Positions 53,958 through 62,405 of a DNA stretch of 64,000 nucleotides are shown here, piece after piece. The notes beneath the pieces were generated by a model that made no database searches, was not told where the DNA came from, and saw only the letters and a program-made list of their open reading frames with translations. Made by a program: the position numbers and the translations under genes. The stretch covers positions 1-64,000 of the forward strand of contig JBMDXB010000164.1 of the NCBI GenBank assembly GCA_048594885.1. The letters run 5' to 3'. Every line of letters begins with the position of its first letter. Position 1 is the first letter of the stretch. This stretch comes from JBMDXB01 sp048594885. GTDB lineage: Bacteria; Acidobacteriota; Vicinamibacteria; Vicinamibacterales; 2-12-FULL-66-21.

Positions 53958-54150
53958 TCACACGGGCCTAGCGACTGTTGCTGGAGCAACGAGTCCTGGC
54001 TGATGTCCCCAGGCACGCGGGATATAGGTGAGGATGTCGGCGAGCTGCTGATCGTCGAGCGTGCCCATCGCGGGCACGGTGAATTTTGCTCCTCGGTCGC
54101 CGCTGGCGTTGCGTCTCTGGCGGCAACGCACGAATAGCGCGGTTTCTGCG
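53958..54150 (-). pseudogene. Possible cytochrome c-like C-terminal remnant
   Basis: A short minus-strand reading without a start ends in TGA at 53958. It translates to LFVRCRQRR followed by AKFTVPAMGTLDDQQLADIL and TYIPRAWG, the typical tail of a small class I cytochrome c. The CxxCH heme site is degraded to CRQ. It begins inside the RidA gene end. This is probably a decayed fragment; its short length leaves real doubt. The rest of 53878-54151 shows nothing else. Confidence 0.4.
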
Positions 54151-54151
54151 G

Positions 54152-54634
54152 TCAGAGATGCGCAATGCAGTCGATTTCGACGAGCGATCCATCTGGAATC
54201 GCCACAACAGCAACCGTCGTGCGCACGGGAGGCTCCGGGCCGAACCGGTTGATGTAGGCGCGGTTCATGCCTTCAAAATTCTTGATGTCCGTCAGGTACA
54301 CGTTCACCTTCATGACCTTGTCCATCGAGGAGCCCGCTAGGTTCAACGACTCCTCTATCTGATCGAGGACGCGCCGGGTCTGCGCCTCGATGTCGCCCGT
54401 GGCATTCACGCCGCCGCCCTTGCCCGAGACGAACACCAGATTCCCGTACGAGAGCTCCGGACTGTAGAGAGGTTGACCTTTGAGCGTCATCGAAGTCGGC
54501 GCGAGCTTTCGATAGACGCGTTTCCGCGGCTGCCCAGCGGCAGCGCCCTGCTGCTGCGCAGCCGCGGGTGCGGCCATCGCCAGCGCCGGGACGGCCGCGA
54601 GGAACCCCCGGCGTCCGGTCTTGTTTCGTGCCAT
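54152..54634 (-). CDS. Tat-exported RidA family protein
   Basis: The 160-residue protein has a twin-arginine signal (GRRGFLAAVP) and Ala-rich leader to about residue 28. The RidA (YjgF/UK114) fold follows, with SPELSYGNLVFVSGKGG, the AGSSMDKVMKVNVYLTDI helix and strand, RFGPEPPVRTTVAV carrying the substrate-binding arginine near residue 137, and LVEIDCIAHL at the end. RidA proteins hydrolyse reactive enamines/imines formed by PLP enzymes. It is the last gene of the exported-enzyme operon, 16 bp after the amidohydrolase. Its leader suggests periplasmic action, unusual for the family. Confidence 0.9.
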   Translation of the reverse strand: MARNKTGRRGFLAAVPALAMAAPAAAQQQGAAAGQPRKRVYRKLAPTSMTLKGQPLYSPELSYGNLVFVSGKGGGVNATGDIEAQTRRVLDQIEESLNLAGSSMDKVMKVNVYLTDIKNFEGMNRAYINRFGPEPPVRTTVAVVAIPDGSLVEIDCIAHL

Positions 54635-54650
54635 CTGTCCTCCAAAACGG

Positions 54651-55922
54651 CTAGCGGCTTCCCCGATCCTTCAACTCCGTCCAGAGCCGGTAGGACATGC
54701 CATTGAGATCCCAGACGACCTGTCCCGCCTTGACGGTCAATTCGCACTCGAGCTTCTGATTACCGGTCAGCTTTCCGCCGGCGACGTCGACGAAACCGAA
54801 GTTTCCCCGGCGAACATTCAAGACAGCGATGTCGGCCTCGGCGCCGACCCCGAGGTGGCCGAGGTCCGTTCGCTTGATGACGTCCGCTACGCGCGCGGTG
54901 TTGGCTCTGATCACGTCCCGGAGCGGCATGCCCATGTTCAGGAACTTCGACATGGTATCCAGGATGTTCTTCATGCCGCTGTTCATGCTGCCGGTGTGCA
55001 GGTCCGTGCCGATCACGTCAGGATGAAAGCCCTGCTGCATGGCCGGAACAGCCTGCCGGAACAGGAAGCTGCCGCCGCCGTGCCCGGCATCGAACACGAT
55101 GCCTCGCTTCCGCGCCTCCCACACGTAAGGGCGCACCTTGCCGTTCTCGTCCACGATCGGGATCCTGCCGCTCACGTGCGCGTACGTGTGCGTGAGAATG
55201 TCGCCCGGACGCAGATGCTTCAGGAGCAGATCCTCGAGCGGCAGCGGCGGCGTGTGTGTGCCGAAGTCAATCATCACCGGCACGTTCACATCGCGTCCCG
55301 CCGCGACGGCGCGCAGCACCGGATCCCACTCCGCCCCACGGTAGTGCGCCACCTTGATACCGGCGATGACACCTGGATGCTGCCTGATCCGCATCGCTGT
55401 CAGCTTCGCGTCCATGTCGGCGAGGTTCTGTTCGACGGGCCCGCCCTTCATCCCGGAGCCAACGATGTTCAGGAACGAGAGGACACGCGTGCGCGCGCGA
55501 TCGATGACCTGCTCCTTGAACTGCGGGAAGTTTCTCCAGCCCGCGCCCCCCGCATCCACGAGCGTCGTCTGGCCGCTGCGGAACGAATGGCTGTCGGGCG
55601 GAACGGCCTGCTCTCCGTTGCTCAAATAGGCATCGCGCTCGGTTCCGAAGAAGACGTGGGCGTGAATGTCAATGAGGCCGGGCACGACGAGTAATCCGGC
55701 CGCGTCGGCGATCCGGCTGGCCAGCGAGGGATCGATGTCGGCGGCAACGCGGGCGATCTTCCCGCCGGAGACCGCGATATCCATCATCCCGTCGATCCCG
55801 TTCCTCGGATCGACGACGCGTCCTCCCTTGATCAGGAGATCGAATTGCGGCTTCTGCGTTTCGGCGGGCGTGACGGCGGCGATGACCAGACCGATCAGGC
55901 AATAGCAGATTCGCTTGACCAT
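54651..55922 (-). CDS. Exported amidohydrolase/deacetylase family metallohydrolase
   Basis: The 423-residue protein has a signal peptide (about 1-22), and its ATG is preceded by GAGGAG. Amidohydrolase features are LLIKGGRVVDPRNG, DIHAHVFFG (metal-binding HxH), GIKVAHYRG (possible carbamylated lysine), THTYAHVSG, AGHGGGSF and GTDLHTGSMN with the last metal aspartate. It resembles the dihydroorotase-like deacetylase group (TIGR03583-like) often found near SelA-like PLP enzymes. The same pairing is found in this operon. It should cleave an N-acyl or cyclic amide bond; the substrate is unknown. Confidence 0.88.
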   Translation of the reverse strand: MVKRICYCLIGLVIAAVTPAETQKPQFDLLIKGGRVVDPRNGIDGMMDIAVSGGKIARVAADIDPSLASRIADAAGLLVVPGLIDIHAHVFFGTERDAYLSNGEQAVPPDSHSFRSGQTTLVDAGGAGWRNFPQFKEQVIDRARTRVLSFLNIVGSGMKGGPVEQNLADMDAKLTAMRIRQHPGVIAGIKVAHYRGAEWDPVLRAVAAGRDVNVPVMIDFGTHTPPLPLEDLLLKHLRPGDILTHTYAHVSGRIPIVDENGKVRPYVWEARKRGIVFDAGHGGGSFLFRQAVPAMQQGFHPDVIGTDLHTGSMNSGMKNILDTMSKFLNMGMPLRDVIRANTARVADVIKRTDLGHLGVGAEADIAVLNVRRGNFGFVDVAGGKLTGNQKLECELTVKAGQVVWDLNGMSYRLWTELKDRGSR

Positions 55923-55956
55923 GGCAGGCTCCTCAAGACGTGACCCCACATCTCCG

Positions 55957-57249
55957 TCACGGTCTGCGGCTCAGAAAAATGCGCGCGCCGACTCGCAGCG
56001 ACGGCAGCACGAACTCGGTGGCGCCGTTGCGATGTTCGAACGCCAGCAACGCGGGCGGCTCCTCGGGCGTCTCGTAGTAGACCTCCGAGAAGGTTCCGGC
56101 CACGCGCAGCTGTACCGGCAACGGCTGATGCGCGTAGTTCACGAGCGTGATGAGCATCAGGCTGCCATCTTTGGCCGCGTAAGGTGCCGCAACCACCGTG
56201 ATCCCGTTCCAGATGTCGAGTACACGAGCCTCAACCGAAAGCTGGCGACGGATGTCCAGCGCCAGCCTGTTCGGATCCCGAAGCTCGGTCTCAGTTCTCA
56301 CGACGCCGCCGCCGCGCTCGAAGGCGGCAAGCGTCTTCTTCTGCGCCGGATCCGGTTCGCCCAGTACGAGCAGCAGCCTCAGCTTCGGCAAGGCACCAGC
56401 CCGTGCAGCCAGCCGTTCGGGTGCAATCGGCTCGAACGGCAGATTGTGACGTGCGAGGAGGTTCATCACCTCGAACCATTTCGCCGGCGCGGCCGTGACC
56501 ACTCCAATCGAAGCGATCGGTTCGTAGCGGCTCGGGAAATCTCCTGCGTAGAAATCGAGGGAACGCCGGATCTGATCCCAGTCGCGGCGGGCCGTCGGGT
56601 GGCCGAGCAACATGCGATGCTGGAAGCGCTCGTGCAATGGCAGCAGCAGATCGGCGCGGAAGCTTCCCGCTTCGGCAATCGCCACGAGGTAATTCTCGAG
56701 CGCCGGCCCTTCGTCGGCCTCGGCAATGCCGGCCGGTGTCCACCGGTACGTCAGCAGCGGCCGGGCATCCTTCGTCGCAGCGATCCGGGCGAGCGCCGCA
56801 TTTGTGTCGATCCAGGGCTGCGCGCTGCGGCCGGCGATCTGAAGTACTCCGTTGCTCCTGCTGACCGTGTTCGAGCGGATGCGCGGCCACTTTCCCCGCT
56901 CGTCGATGGTGAGCACCTGCACGCTCCGCGGAAGCTGCTGCCGCAAGGTCGAAATCGCCCTGGCAGAAGCGCTGCCTCTCACGAGGACGCCGGCGACACC
57001 GCCCGAAGGCAGCTTGAAAGCGCTCAGCGCCGCCGCGTCGACCTCGAGGTACACGCGGTAGCCGTGTCCGAGGGCGTCGCGGACAGCGGCGGTGTTCTCC
57101 GCCGGTAGCGCGAGGGTCGCGATCCCTAGGACGTCGCGCGGCGGAACGCGATCAGCCATCCATCGAACGAACACCTCTGCTCTCGCCGGTGTGGCCGCGA
57201 GCAGCAGCATCGTCGTGACGATGACAGCGAGGCGCATGTGAAGCAGCAT
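55957..57249 (-). CDS. Secreted protein of unknown function
   Basis: The 430-residue protein has a signal peptide (MLLHMRLAVIVTTMLLLAAT to ARAE); the ATG 12 bp further in (57237) is an alternative. The body mixes helices and strands with motifs such as LLTYRWTPAGIAEADEGPAL, SLDFYAGDFPSRYEP and LNYAHQP-like terminal beta strands (LVNYAHQPLPVQL, VLPSLRVGARIFLS). The C-terminal part could be an immunoglobulin-like or carbohydrate-binding sandwich, but I do not recognise a family. It lies between apbE and the amidohydrolase in one operon. Confidence 0.7.
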   Translation of the reverse strand: MLLHMRLAVIVTTMLLLAATPARAEVFVRWMADRVPPRDVLGIATLALPAENTAAVRDALGHGYRVYLEVDAAALSAFKLPSGGVAGVLVRGSASARAISTLRQQLPRSVQVLTIDERGKWPRIRSNTVSRSNGVLQIAGRSAQPWIDTNAALARIAATKDARPLLTYRWTPAGIAEADEGPALENYLVAIAEAGSFRADLLLPLHERFQHRMLLGHPTARRDWDQIRRSLDFYAGDFPSRYEPIASIGVVTAAPAKWFEVMNLLARHNLPFEPIAPERLAARAGALPKLRLLLVLGEPDPAQKKTLAAFERGGGVVRTETELRDPNRLALDIRRQLSVEARVLDIWNGITVVAAPYAAKDGSLMLITLVNYAHQPLPVQLRVAGTFSEVYYETPEEPPALLAFEHRNGATEFVLPSLRVGARIFLSRRP

Positions 57250-57256
57250 CGTCCGA

Positions 57257-58246
57257 TTAGTCGACGCGCCGCAGTCGCAGCCGGGATTCACGGACTGCCG
57301 CACGCCTCGTCCCTTCGGGTGAGACCCACACCGCCGATACATCCGGAAAGCCGTTCAACAGCGCTCGTGCTTCTTCGAGCGGGAGCATCAACACCGTCGT
57401 GGCGAGCGCGTCGGATGCCGTAGCCGTCGGTGCAATCACGCTCACGCTGCCGGCACTCTTCACCGGTCGAGCTGAAAGCGGATCGATGATCTCGCCGAAC
57501 TCCGCGGCAGGACTCTGCTGGGAGGTCGAAACGGACTGGCCGCTGAGCAGGAGCTCCATACCGCCGGCGTCGACTCTGCCCAGAAGAACAGGCCATCCGG
57601 TGCGGCCGGGCGCAGTCCCGATGGCGGCGATGGAGCTGCCTCCCGAGTTGATCATCGCGTGCTGGACGCCCGCCGACTTCACGATCGCAAGCGCGCGATC
57701 CACCGCGTATCCTTTGCCGATGCCGCCGAGATCGAGCTCCAGGCAGTCGGAGCGGAAGCGGACGGCATCCGCAGCGGAAAGATCGATTTTCTCGTAGCCG
57801 ACGCAGTGCCAGGCCTGCGCGAGTGCCTGGTCCGTTGGCGCGCGTCCTTCGCTGGCCGCGCTCTTCCAGAGCCGAACGAGCGGGGCGATCGTGACGTCGA
57901 ACCGGCCGCCGGATCGTCGCGAGAACTCGATCGACTCACGAACGATCTCGTGCAGGCTTGGGTCCACGCGCACCGGCCGATATCGTGCTTCGCGATTCAG
58001 CTTCGAGAGGTCGCTGTCGGAGCGGTAGTGGCTCAAGACTCGTTCGAGACGGTCAATCTCTGAGAACGCCTCTTCGACGGCGCGCGCGGCATCGGCGCGC
58101 GAGTGGTGAAAGACGACGATGTCGAACATCGTGCCCATCGCGTAGCGCTGCTGATGGACGACGGCCGGTGCCTCGCCCTGCGCGGAGGTCGCGAGCGCTG
58201 CCAGGATCGACACGAGGATGAGAAGCCGTGGATCAGCGCAGCGCAT
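57257..58246 (-). CDS. apbE: FAD:protein FMN transferase
   Basis: The 329-residue exported protein has a signal peptide (about 1-24). ApbE motifs are RYAMGTMFDIVV at the N-terminus, RFDVTIAPLVRLW, LDLGGIGKGYAVD and the FAD-binding NSGGSSIAAIG, with SVSVIAPTATASDALATTV toward the C-terminus. ApbE attaches FMN covalently to Thr/Ser of periplasmic redox proteins. No flavinylation substrate with a clear motif is visible in the operon, so the target is probably elsewhere or is one of the unknown proteins. It overlaps the PQQ-propeller gene end by 14 bp. Confidence 0.9.
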   Translation of the reverse strand: MRCADPRLLILVSILAALATSAQGEAPAVVHQQRYAMGTMFDIVVFHHSRADAARAVEEAFSEIDRLERVLSHYRSDSDLSKLNREARYRPVRVDPSLHEIVRESIEFSRRSGGRFDVTIAPLVRLWKSAASEGRAPTDQALAQAWHCVGYEKIDLSAADAVRFRSDCLELDLGGIGKGYAVDRALAIVKSAGVQHAMINSGGSSIAAIGTAPGRTGWPVLLGRVDAGGMELLLSGQSVSTSQQSPAAEFGEIIDPLSARPVKSAGSVSVIAPTATASDALATTVLMLPLEEARALLNGFPDVSAVWVSPEGTRRAAVRESRLRLRRVD

Positions 58247-59273
58247 GGATGACACCGGACTGTGTCGCGAGGTACACGGCTTCATCTGTGATCACCGGCG
58301 CGGAGCCCAGCGAGGCGCCGGGATTCGCTCGCCAGAGTTGCCTGCCGGTGCGGGCGTCGAACGCCTGAGTGCCGCCGGAGAAACTCTGCATCACGACCAT
58401 CGTCTCTCCGGCGACGACGGGCGCTGTGATCAGTCGCATCGAATCGGATCGCCAGATCTCGTTGCCATCCGACAACTCGAGCGCGTACAGGTATCCATCC
58501 TTACCCCCGAAGAACACACGGCCGTCCGACACCGCCGCCGACGAGCAGATGCCGAGGCTGGTCTCCACTTTCCAACGGACGCGGCCCGACTCGGTGTCGA
58601 GCGCATAGAACGTGTGATCTTCGGATCCCACGAGCAGCAGGCCACCGGCGACCGCAGGTGTAGCCGTCACGCTGTCCTCCGTCTGGTACATCCACGCGTC
58701 CTTACCCGACGCCGTTTCGAACGCATAGATGCGGCCGTCACTGCACCCGACGTATACGAGCCGTCCTGCGACGTACGGCGAGGAACAGATCCGCGCATTG
58801 AGCTGACGGCGCCAGCGCAGCGTGCCACCGCGATGATCGACGGCCTTGAACATGCCGTCCGTCGCTCCGACGTACACCGTATCGTCGTGGATCGCCGGAG
58901 AGGTCCAGATAGCACCGTCGCCTTCTGCCGTCCATACGAGCTGCCCCGTGGTGCGTTCGACGGCACGCAGCACGCCGTCGTCGCAGCCGAACAGGATGAG
59001 GCTTCCGGAGATCGCCGGTGTCGAGTCGCACGCGGCGGCCGCGCGGAAGGTCCAGCGTTGCCTTCCAGTGCGCGCATTGAGCGCGTACAGCTGGCCGTCG
59101 CGGCATGTGACGTACAGAGCGTCGCCGCTGAGGATTGGACTCGAGCGAACGCCGCCAGCCAACGCGACGGTCCAGATCGGTTCAGAAGGCGTGGTCCTGC
59201 GCGAGGCGGAGGCGCCTCCACGGCGGTCGCTCGTCGAGAGCAGCGTCACCCAGTTGGTCGCTGGTTGAGACAT
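58233..59273 (-). CDS. PQQ-like beta-propeller repeat protein
   Basis: The 346-residue protein begins at the ATG at 59273, 11 bp downstream of the DUF362 gene's stop. It has seven or eight blades of the PQQ-enzyme repeat, each with ALDxxTGxxxW-like ends (LYALNARTGRQRWTF, RAVERTTGQLVWTA, FYALDTESGRVRWKV). There is no obvious signal peptide and no cytochrome site, so it may be a binding or assembly protein like BamB rather than a dehydrogenase. It overlaps apbE by 14 bp. An upstream extension of the frame is possible but lacks homology. Confidence 0.82.
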   Translation of the reverse strand: MSQPATNWVTLLSTSDRRGGASASRRTTPSEPIWTVALAGGVRSSPILSGDALYVTCRDGQLYALNARTGRQRWTFRAAAACDSTPAISGSLILFGCDDGVLRAVERTTGQLVWTAEGDGAIWTSPAIHDDTVYVGATDGMFKAVDHRGGTLRWRRQLNARICSSPYVAGRLVYVGCSDGRIYAFETASGKDAWMYQTEDSVTATPAVAGGLLLVGSEDHTFYALDTESGRVRWKVETSLGICSSAAVSDGRVFFGGKDGYLYALELSDGNEIWRSDSMRLITAPVVAGETMVVMQSFSGGTQAFDARTGRQLWRANPGASLGSAPVITDEAVYLATQSGVIHALR

Positions 59274-59284
59274 GGCGCAAGCCG

Positions 59285-60448
59285 TTACGCGATCCGTACC
59301 TGTCGATGATCGATGTCGCTCAACTGCCACCTGCCGAGTCCCAGATCGGATGCAGTCCTGATGTGTCCGGGCTCGCGGTAGTGCGGATTCTTGTGTGCCG
59401 TCCGGTTCATGTCGGCGGTCGTGCCGATATTCGCCGGGTCGCGATCGGTCAACGGCGGCACACCGAGCTCGCGGCGCTTCGCTTCCACGATTTCGAGCTC
59501 GATGCGATCGACCGCGACGGGATCCGTGCCGAACAGGAGCCTCTTCGCCTCCCACACGAACTCGGGATTCCAGGCGAACGGACCGCTGTGATAGACGGCC
59601 TGAAGGCCGTCCATGATGTGGAGCACCGATTTGTGCCGCAGCGGCGCCGCGCTGCACATGACGGCGATCACCGGGTCCGTGTACGTCTTCGGGCTGACGT
59701 GCGTGCGATCGACGTTGTTGAAGGAGCCGTAACCGAGATTCTTCAGGCAGCCTGTCACGCCGGACGCGTTGTGCTCCTTGAGGCAGGGAAGATTGATGAT
59801 CTTCGTCGCCTCCTTCGTCACGATGCTCGCCAGATACGAGCGGGTTTCCCGCTCGCCGAAGCAGTCCATCTCACAATACGCGGCCGCATCGTAACCGCCG
59901 CGCCTTGCACCGTCGATCGCCCAGTGCTGATCGAGGCCAACGACGCGCACCCCCGGCGGAAGCATCGCGTGATAGCCGTGCACTTCGAGTTGATTCGAGT
60001 GACGGTCGTAGACGATCAGATGTTTCGCGGGAATACCGATCGCGGTCAGCGCTCGGATGACTTCGCGGACGAGCGCGATCGATGTGACGGTGCCGGGCGC
60101 ACCCGAGGGATTGACCTTGAGGGCGACGATGTCGGACGGGACGAAGAGGCGCGCCCAGGCATCGTTCGCGGCCGACTCGTCCGTGAGCGCCTTCATGCCG
60201 GCGTCCACCATCGCCCGGACTGCTGCCTCGAACACGCGGCGGCGGACAAACGGCTGCGGGTGACCGACGTCCACCACGCGACCGGGAAACAGCCCCGGCA
60301 TCCCGAGCGGCGACGCCGGGACCTGCGGCATGTGGAGGTCGATCCTGAGGTCCTTCAGGCGCGAGCCAGACTGGGCGAACGCCCCGCGCGCCAGCCCGAA
60401 ATGCAGCGTGCCGAGCGCCGCGTTGTAGACGAACGTCCGCCGGTTCAT
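59285..60448 (-). CDS. Tat-exported DUF362 protein
   Basis: The 387-residue protein begins with a twin-arginine signal (MNRRTFVYNAALG) and matches DUF362: VALKVNPSG, IINLPCLKEHNASGVTGCLKNLGYG and LLFGTDPVAVDRIELEIVEAKR. DUF362 proteins are often fused to ferredoxin domains, but this one has none. The function is unknown; a redox or acid-sugar enzyme role has been suggested for the wider family. It overlaps the SelA-like gene by 4 bp (ATGA). Confidence 0.88.
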   Translation of the reverse strand: MNRRTFVYNAALGTLHFGLARGAFAQSGSRLKDLRIDLHMPQVPASPLGMPGLFPGRVVDVGHPQPFVRRRVFEAAVRAMVDAGMKALTDESAANDAWARLFVPSDIVALKVNPSGAPGTVTSIALVREVIRALTAIGIPAKHLIVYDRHSNQLEVHGYHAMLPPGVRVVGLDQHWAIDGARRGGYDAAAYCEMDCFGERETRSYLASIVTKEATKIINLPCLKEHNASGVTGCLKNLGYGSFNNVDRTHVSPKTYTDPVIAVMCSAAPLRHKSVLHIMDGLQAVYHSGPFAWNPEFVWEAKRLLFGTDPVAVDRIELEIVEAKRRELGVPPLTDRDPANIGTTADMNRTAHKNPHYREPGHIRTASDLGLGRWQLSDIDHRQVRIA

Positions 60449-61704
60449 CCTTTACCGGGGGGCTTCGGCCCGCCGGACCCCCCATCGCCGTCGCTCGCGG
60501 GCGGCCCCGCCAGCACCTGCCGGAGCCGGCGTGCGACGATCTTGTCCTCACCCGATCGCATCATCCACACCCCGACGACGAGGCTGCTGGCTTCGGAGCG
60601 CGTCCCGATGGAAGGATCGCCGTCTCTGAGCGCGGTCACGGCCTGAGCCGCTGTGATACCGCGCGCCGCGGCGTCCCACGAGATGCGGATGTGCGGCACG
60701 TGGTTGGCCACCACCGGCACGAACACTTCCGCCGTCACCCCGGAAATCGACACCGCGGCGCTGCGGATCGTTTCGGCACGTCGGTCGAACTCACGCCGTT
60801 CCGCCGCATGATCGCGCGCGAGGTACATCTCCAGCGCGACGAGCATGCCGAGCATCTCCTCCTTGTTCACCTTCATGCCGCGACCGATCGTGTTGCCGTT
60901 CGGTGGCGCGTTGAGCCGCGCCGCGGCGATGAGATCCTTCCTGCCGAGCAGAAGGCCGGCGCTCTGCGGACCGCGCATGCCTTTGCCGCCTGAAAAGGTG
61001 ACCAGATCGAATCCCATCTGCGTGTACTTCCAGAGGTTCTCCAGTGGAGGCACGTCCGCCGCGGCATCGTTGAAGGTCGGAATCCCGTGCTTCGTTCCGA
61101 GCTGCACGAACTCTTCGTCGCGGATCCGGCCGACCGTGTTCTGGTTGTTGTAGAAGAACATCATCGCCGTCTTCGGACTGAGGGCGCGCTCGAGGTCCTC
61201 ACGCGTCTCGACCTCTACGAGCCGCACCCCGCAGTTTCGTATGGCGTGGTCGTAGCCGACGCGATGCGACTTCTGGACGATGACCTCGCTCTTCATGTTC
61301 GTGAGGTCGGGCAGGTCGACGATCTTCTGGCGATCCGTTCCGGTGAGTACGGCAGCCGTGCCCAGCGTCAGCGCTGACGCGGCGCCTGCCGTGACCATGG
61401 CGGCCTCGCACTTCAGGAGCGCGGCAATCCGTTCGCCGACCTTGTCGTGCAATTCGTCGAGCATCACGTAGTGCCGCGAGGCGTAGGCGATCGCGTCCAC
61501 GACCTCGTCCGGCATGAGCGATGCGGTCATCGCCGTGTAGGTGCCCGCAGCGTTGATGAACGGCCTGACACCGAGCTCGCGGAGGAAATCGCGTCTGCCT
61601 CTCGCGGCGGCAGACACGGCCGCTGGTGTGAATCCGGCACCGGTGAGGCCGCCGACGAGCGGCAGGCTGGACACGCTTTCAAGAAACCGTCTCCGGCTCC
61701 ACAT
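60445..61704 (-). CDS. Tat-exported SelA-like PLP-dependent enzyme
   Basis: The 419-residue protein starts with a twin-arginine signal (WSRRRFLESVSSLPLVG). The fold-type I PLP domain follows, with AAGTYTAMTASLMPDEV near the start, AMVTAGAASALTLGTAAVL and the PLP lysine in TFSGGKGMRGPQSAGLLLG. It is like the selA_rel/DgaE group, some of which are ammonia-lyases for amino-sugar acids. An enamine-forming reaction would explain the RidA genes in this operon. It overlaps DUF362 by 4 bp. An exported PLP enzyme of this kind is unusual. Substrate unknown. Confidence 0.87.
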   Translation of the reverse strand: MWSRRRFLESVSSLPLVGGLTGAGFTPAAVSAAARGRRDFLRELGVRPFINAAGTYTAMTASLMPDEVVDAIAYASRHYVMLDELHDKVGERIAALLKCEAAMVTAGAASALTLGTAAVLTGTDRQKIVDLPDLTNMKSEVIVQKSHRVGYDHAIRNCGVRLVEVETREDLERALSPKTAMMFFYNNQNTVGRIRDEEFVQLGTKHGIPTFNDAAADVPPLENLWKYTQMGFDLVTFSGGKGMRGPQSAGLLLGRKDLIAAARLNAPPNGNTIGRGMKVNKEEMLGMLVALEMYLARDHAAERREFDRRAETIRSAAVSISGVTAEVFVPVVANHVPHIRISWDAAARGITAAQAVTALRDGDPSIGTRSEASSLVVGVWMMRSGEDKIVARRLRQVLAGPPASDGDGGSGGPKPPGKG

Positions 61705-61722
61705 ACGTCCTCCTCGGGTTCG

Positions 61723-62202
61723 TCAGCGGGCGGCGATGCAGTCGATTTCCACGAGCGAGCTGCCCGGGATCCCGCCGTAGCACGCAACGGTCGTGCGCAC
61801 GGGCGGGCTCGCGCCGAAGCGGCCGCGGAAAACCGCGTTCATCGCGTCGTAGTCCTTGAGGTCGTGCAGGTACACGTTCACCTTGAGGACCTTGTCCATC
61901 GACGACCCGGCTTTCTTCAATTCCGCTTCGATCTGAGTGAGCACGGCGTTCGTGTGCGCAGTGATGTCGCCCGGGGTATGTTCACCCTTGCCGGCCACGA
62001 ACACGAGGTTGCCGTAGGTGACCCAGCTCGAGAAGAGTGGCGGTTTGTCGCCGGGCGGCTGGTTGTCGCTTGACGTCCTCTTCACCGGCTCGCTGGTTTG
62101 CGCGTGCGCCACGCCAAAAAGGCCAGCGGCCGCGGCCGCGACCGAGGCGAAGAACGAGCCGATGATCGAGCGACGCGAGGCAGAACGGGCGAGATCAATC
62201 AC
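61723..62202 (-). CDS. Tat-exported RidA family protein, second copy
   Basis: This 159-residue RidA-fold protein has a twin-arginine-type leader (SRRSIIGSFFASVAAAAAG, cleavage near AHAQ). WVTYGNLVFVAGKGEHTPGD, AGSSMDKVLKVNVYLHDL, GASPPVRTTVACYG with the conserved Arg and VEIDCIAAR are present. It is clearly homologous to the RidA at 54152 but not a recent duplicate. It is the first gene of the exported-enzyme operon, 18 bp upstream of the SelA-like gene. Confidence 0.9.
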   Translation of the reverse strand: MIDLARSASRRSIIGSFFASVAAAAAGLFGVAHAQTSEPVKRTSSDNQPPGDKPPLFSSWVTYGNLVFVAGKGEHTPGDITAHTNAVLTQIEAELKKAGSSMDKVLKVNVYLHDLKDYDAMNAVFRGRFGASPPVRTTVACYGGIPGSSLVEIDCIAAR

Positions 62203-62405
62203 GAAAGCCTCCGCTCACGAGATGTGCGAGAGAATAGCCGCCGCACAGCCAGGAGGCAAGCGTGACCCATGACAGGATGCGGGATCCTCCTTCCTTCCCA
62301 TTTACTGTGGCCGAGCGTAGGATGCACTCGCACGTCAGGTTTTAACCAGTCGTACCTGATGGGCTGGAAGGCGAGGCAGCACGTCTTTGCGGGAGGAGAA
62401 GGGTT

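Noticed and set aside
62330..62360. Short inverted repeat TCAGGT/ACCTGA upstream of the second TonB receptor
   Set aside because: Only six bases with a wide spacer and no second copy; too weak to call an operator.
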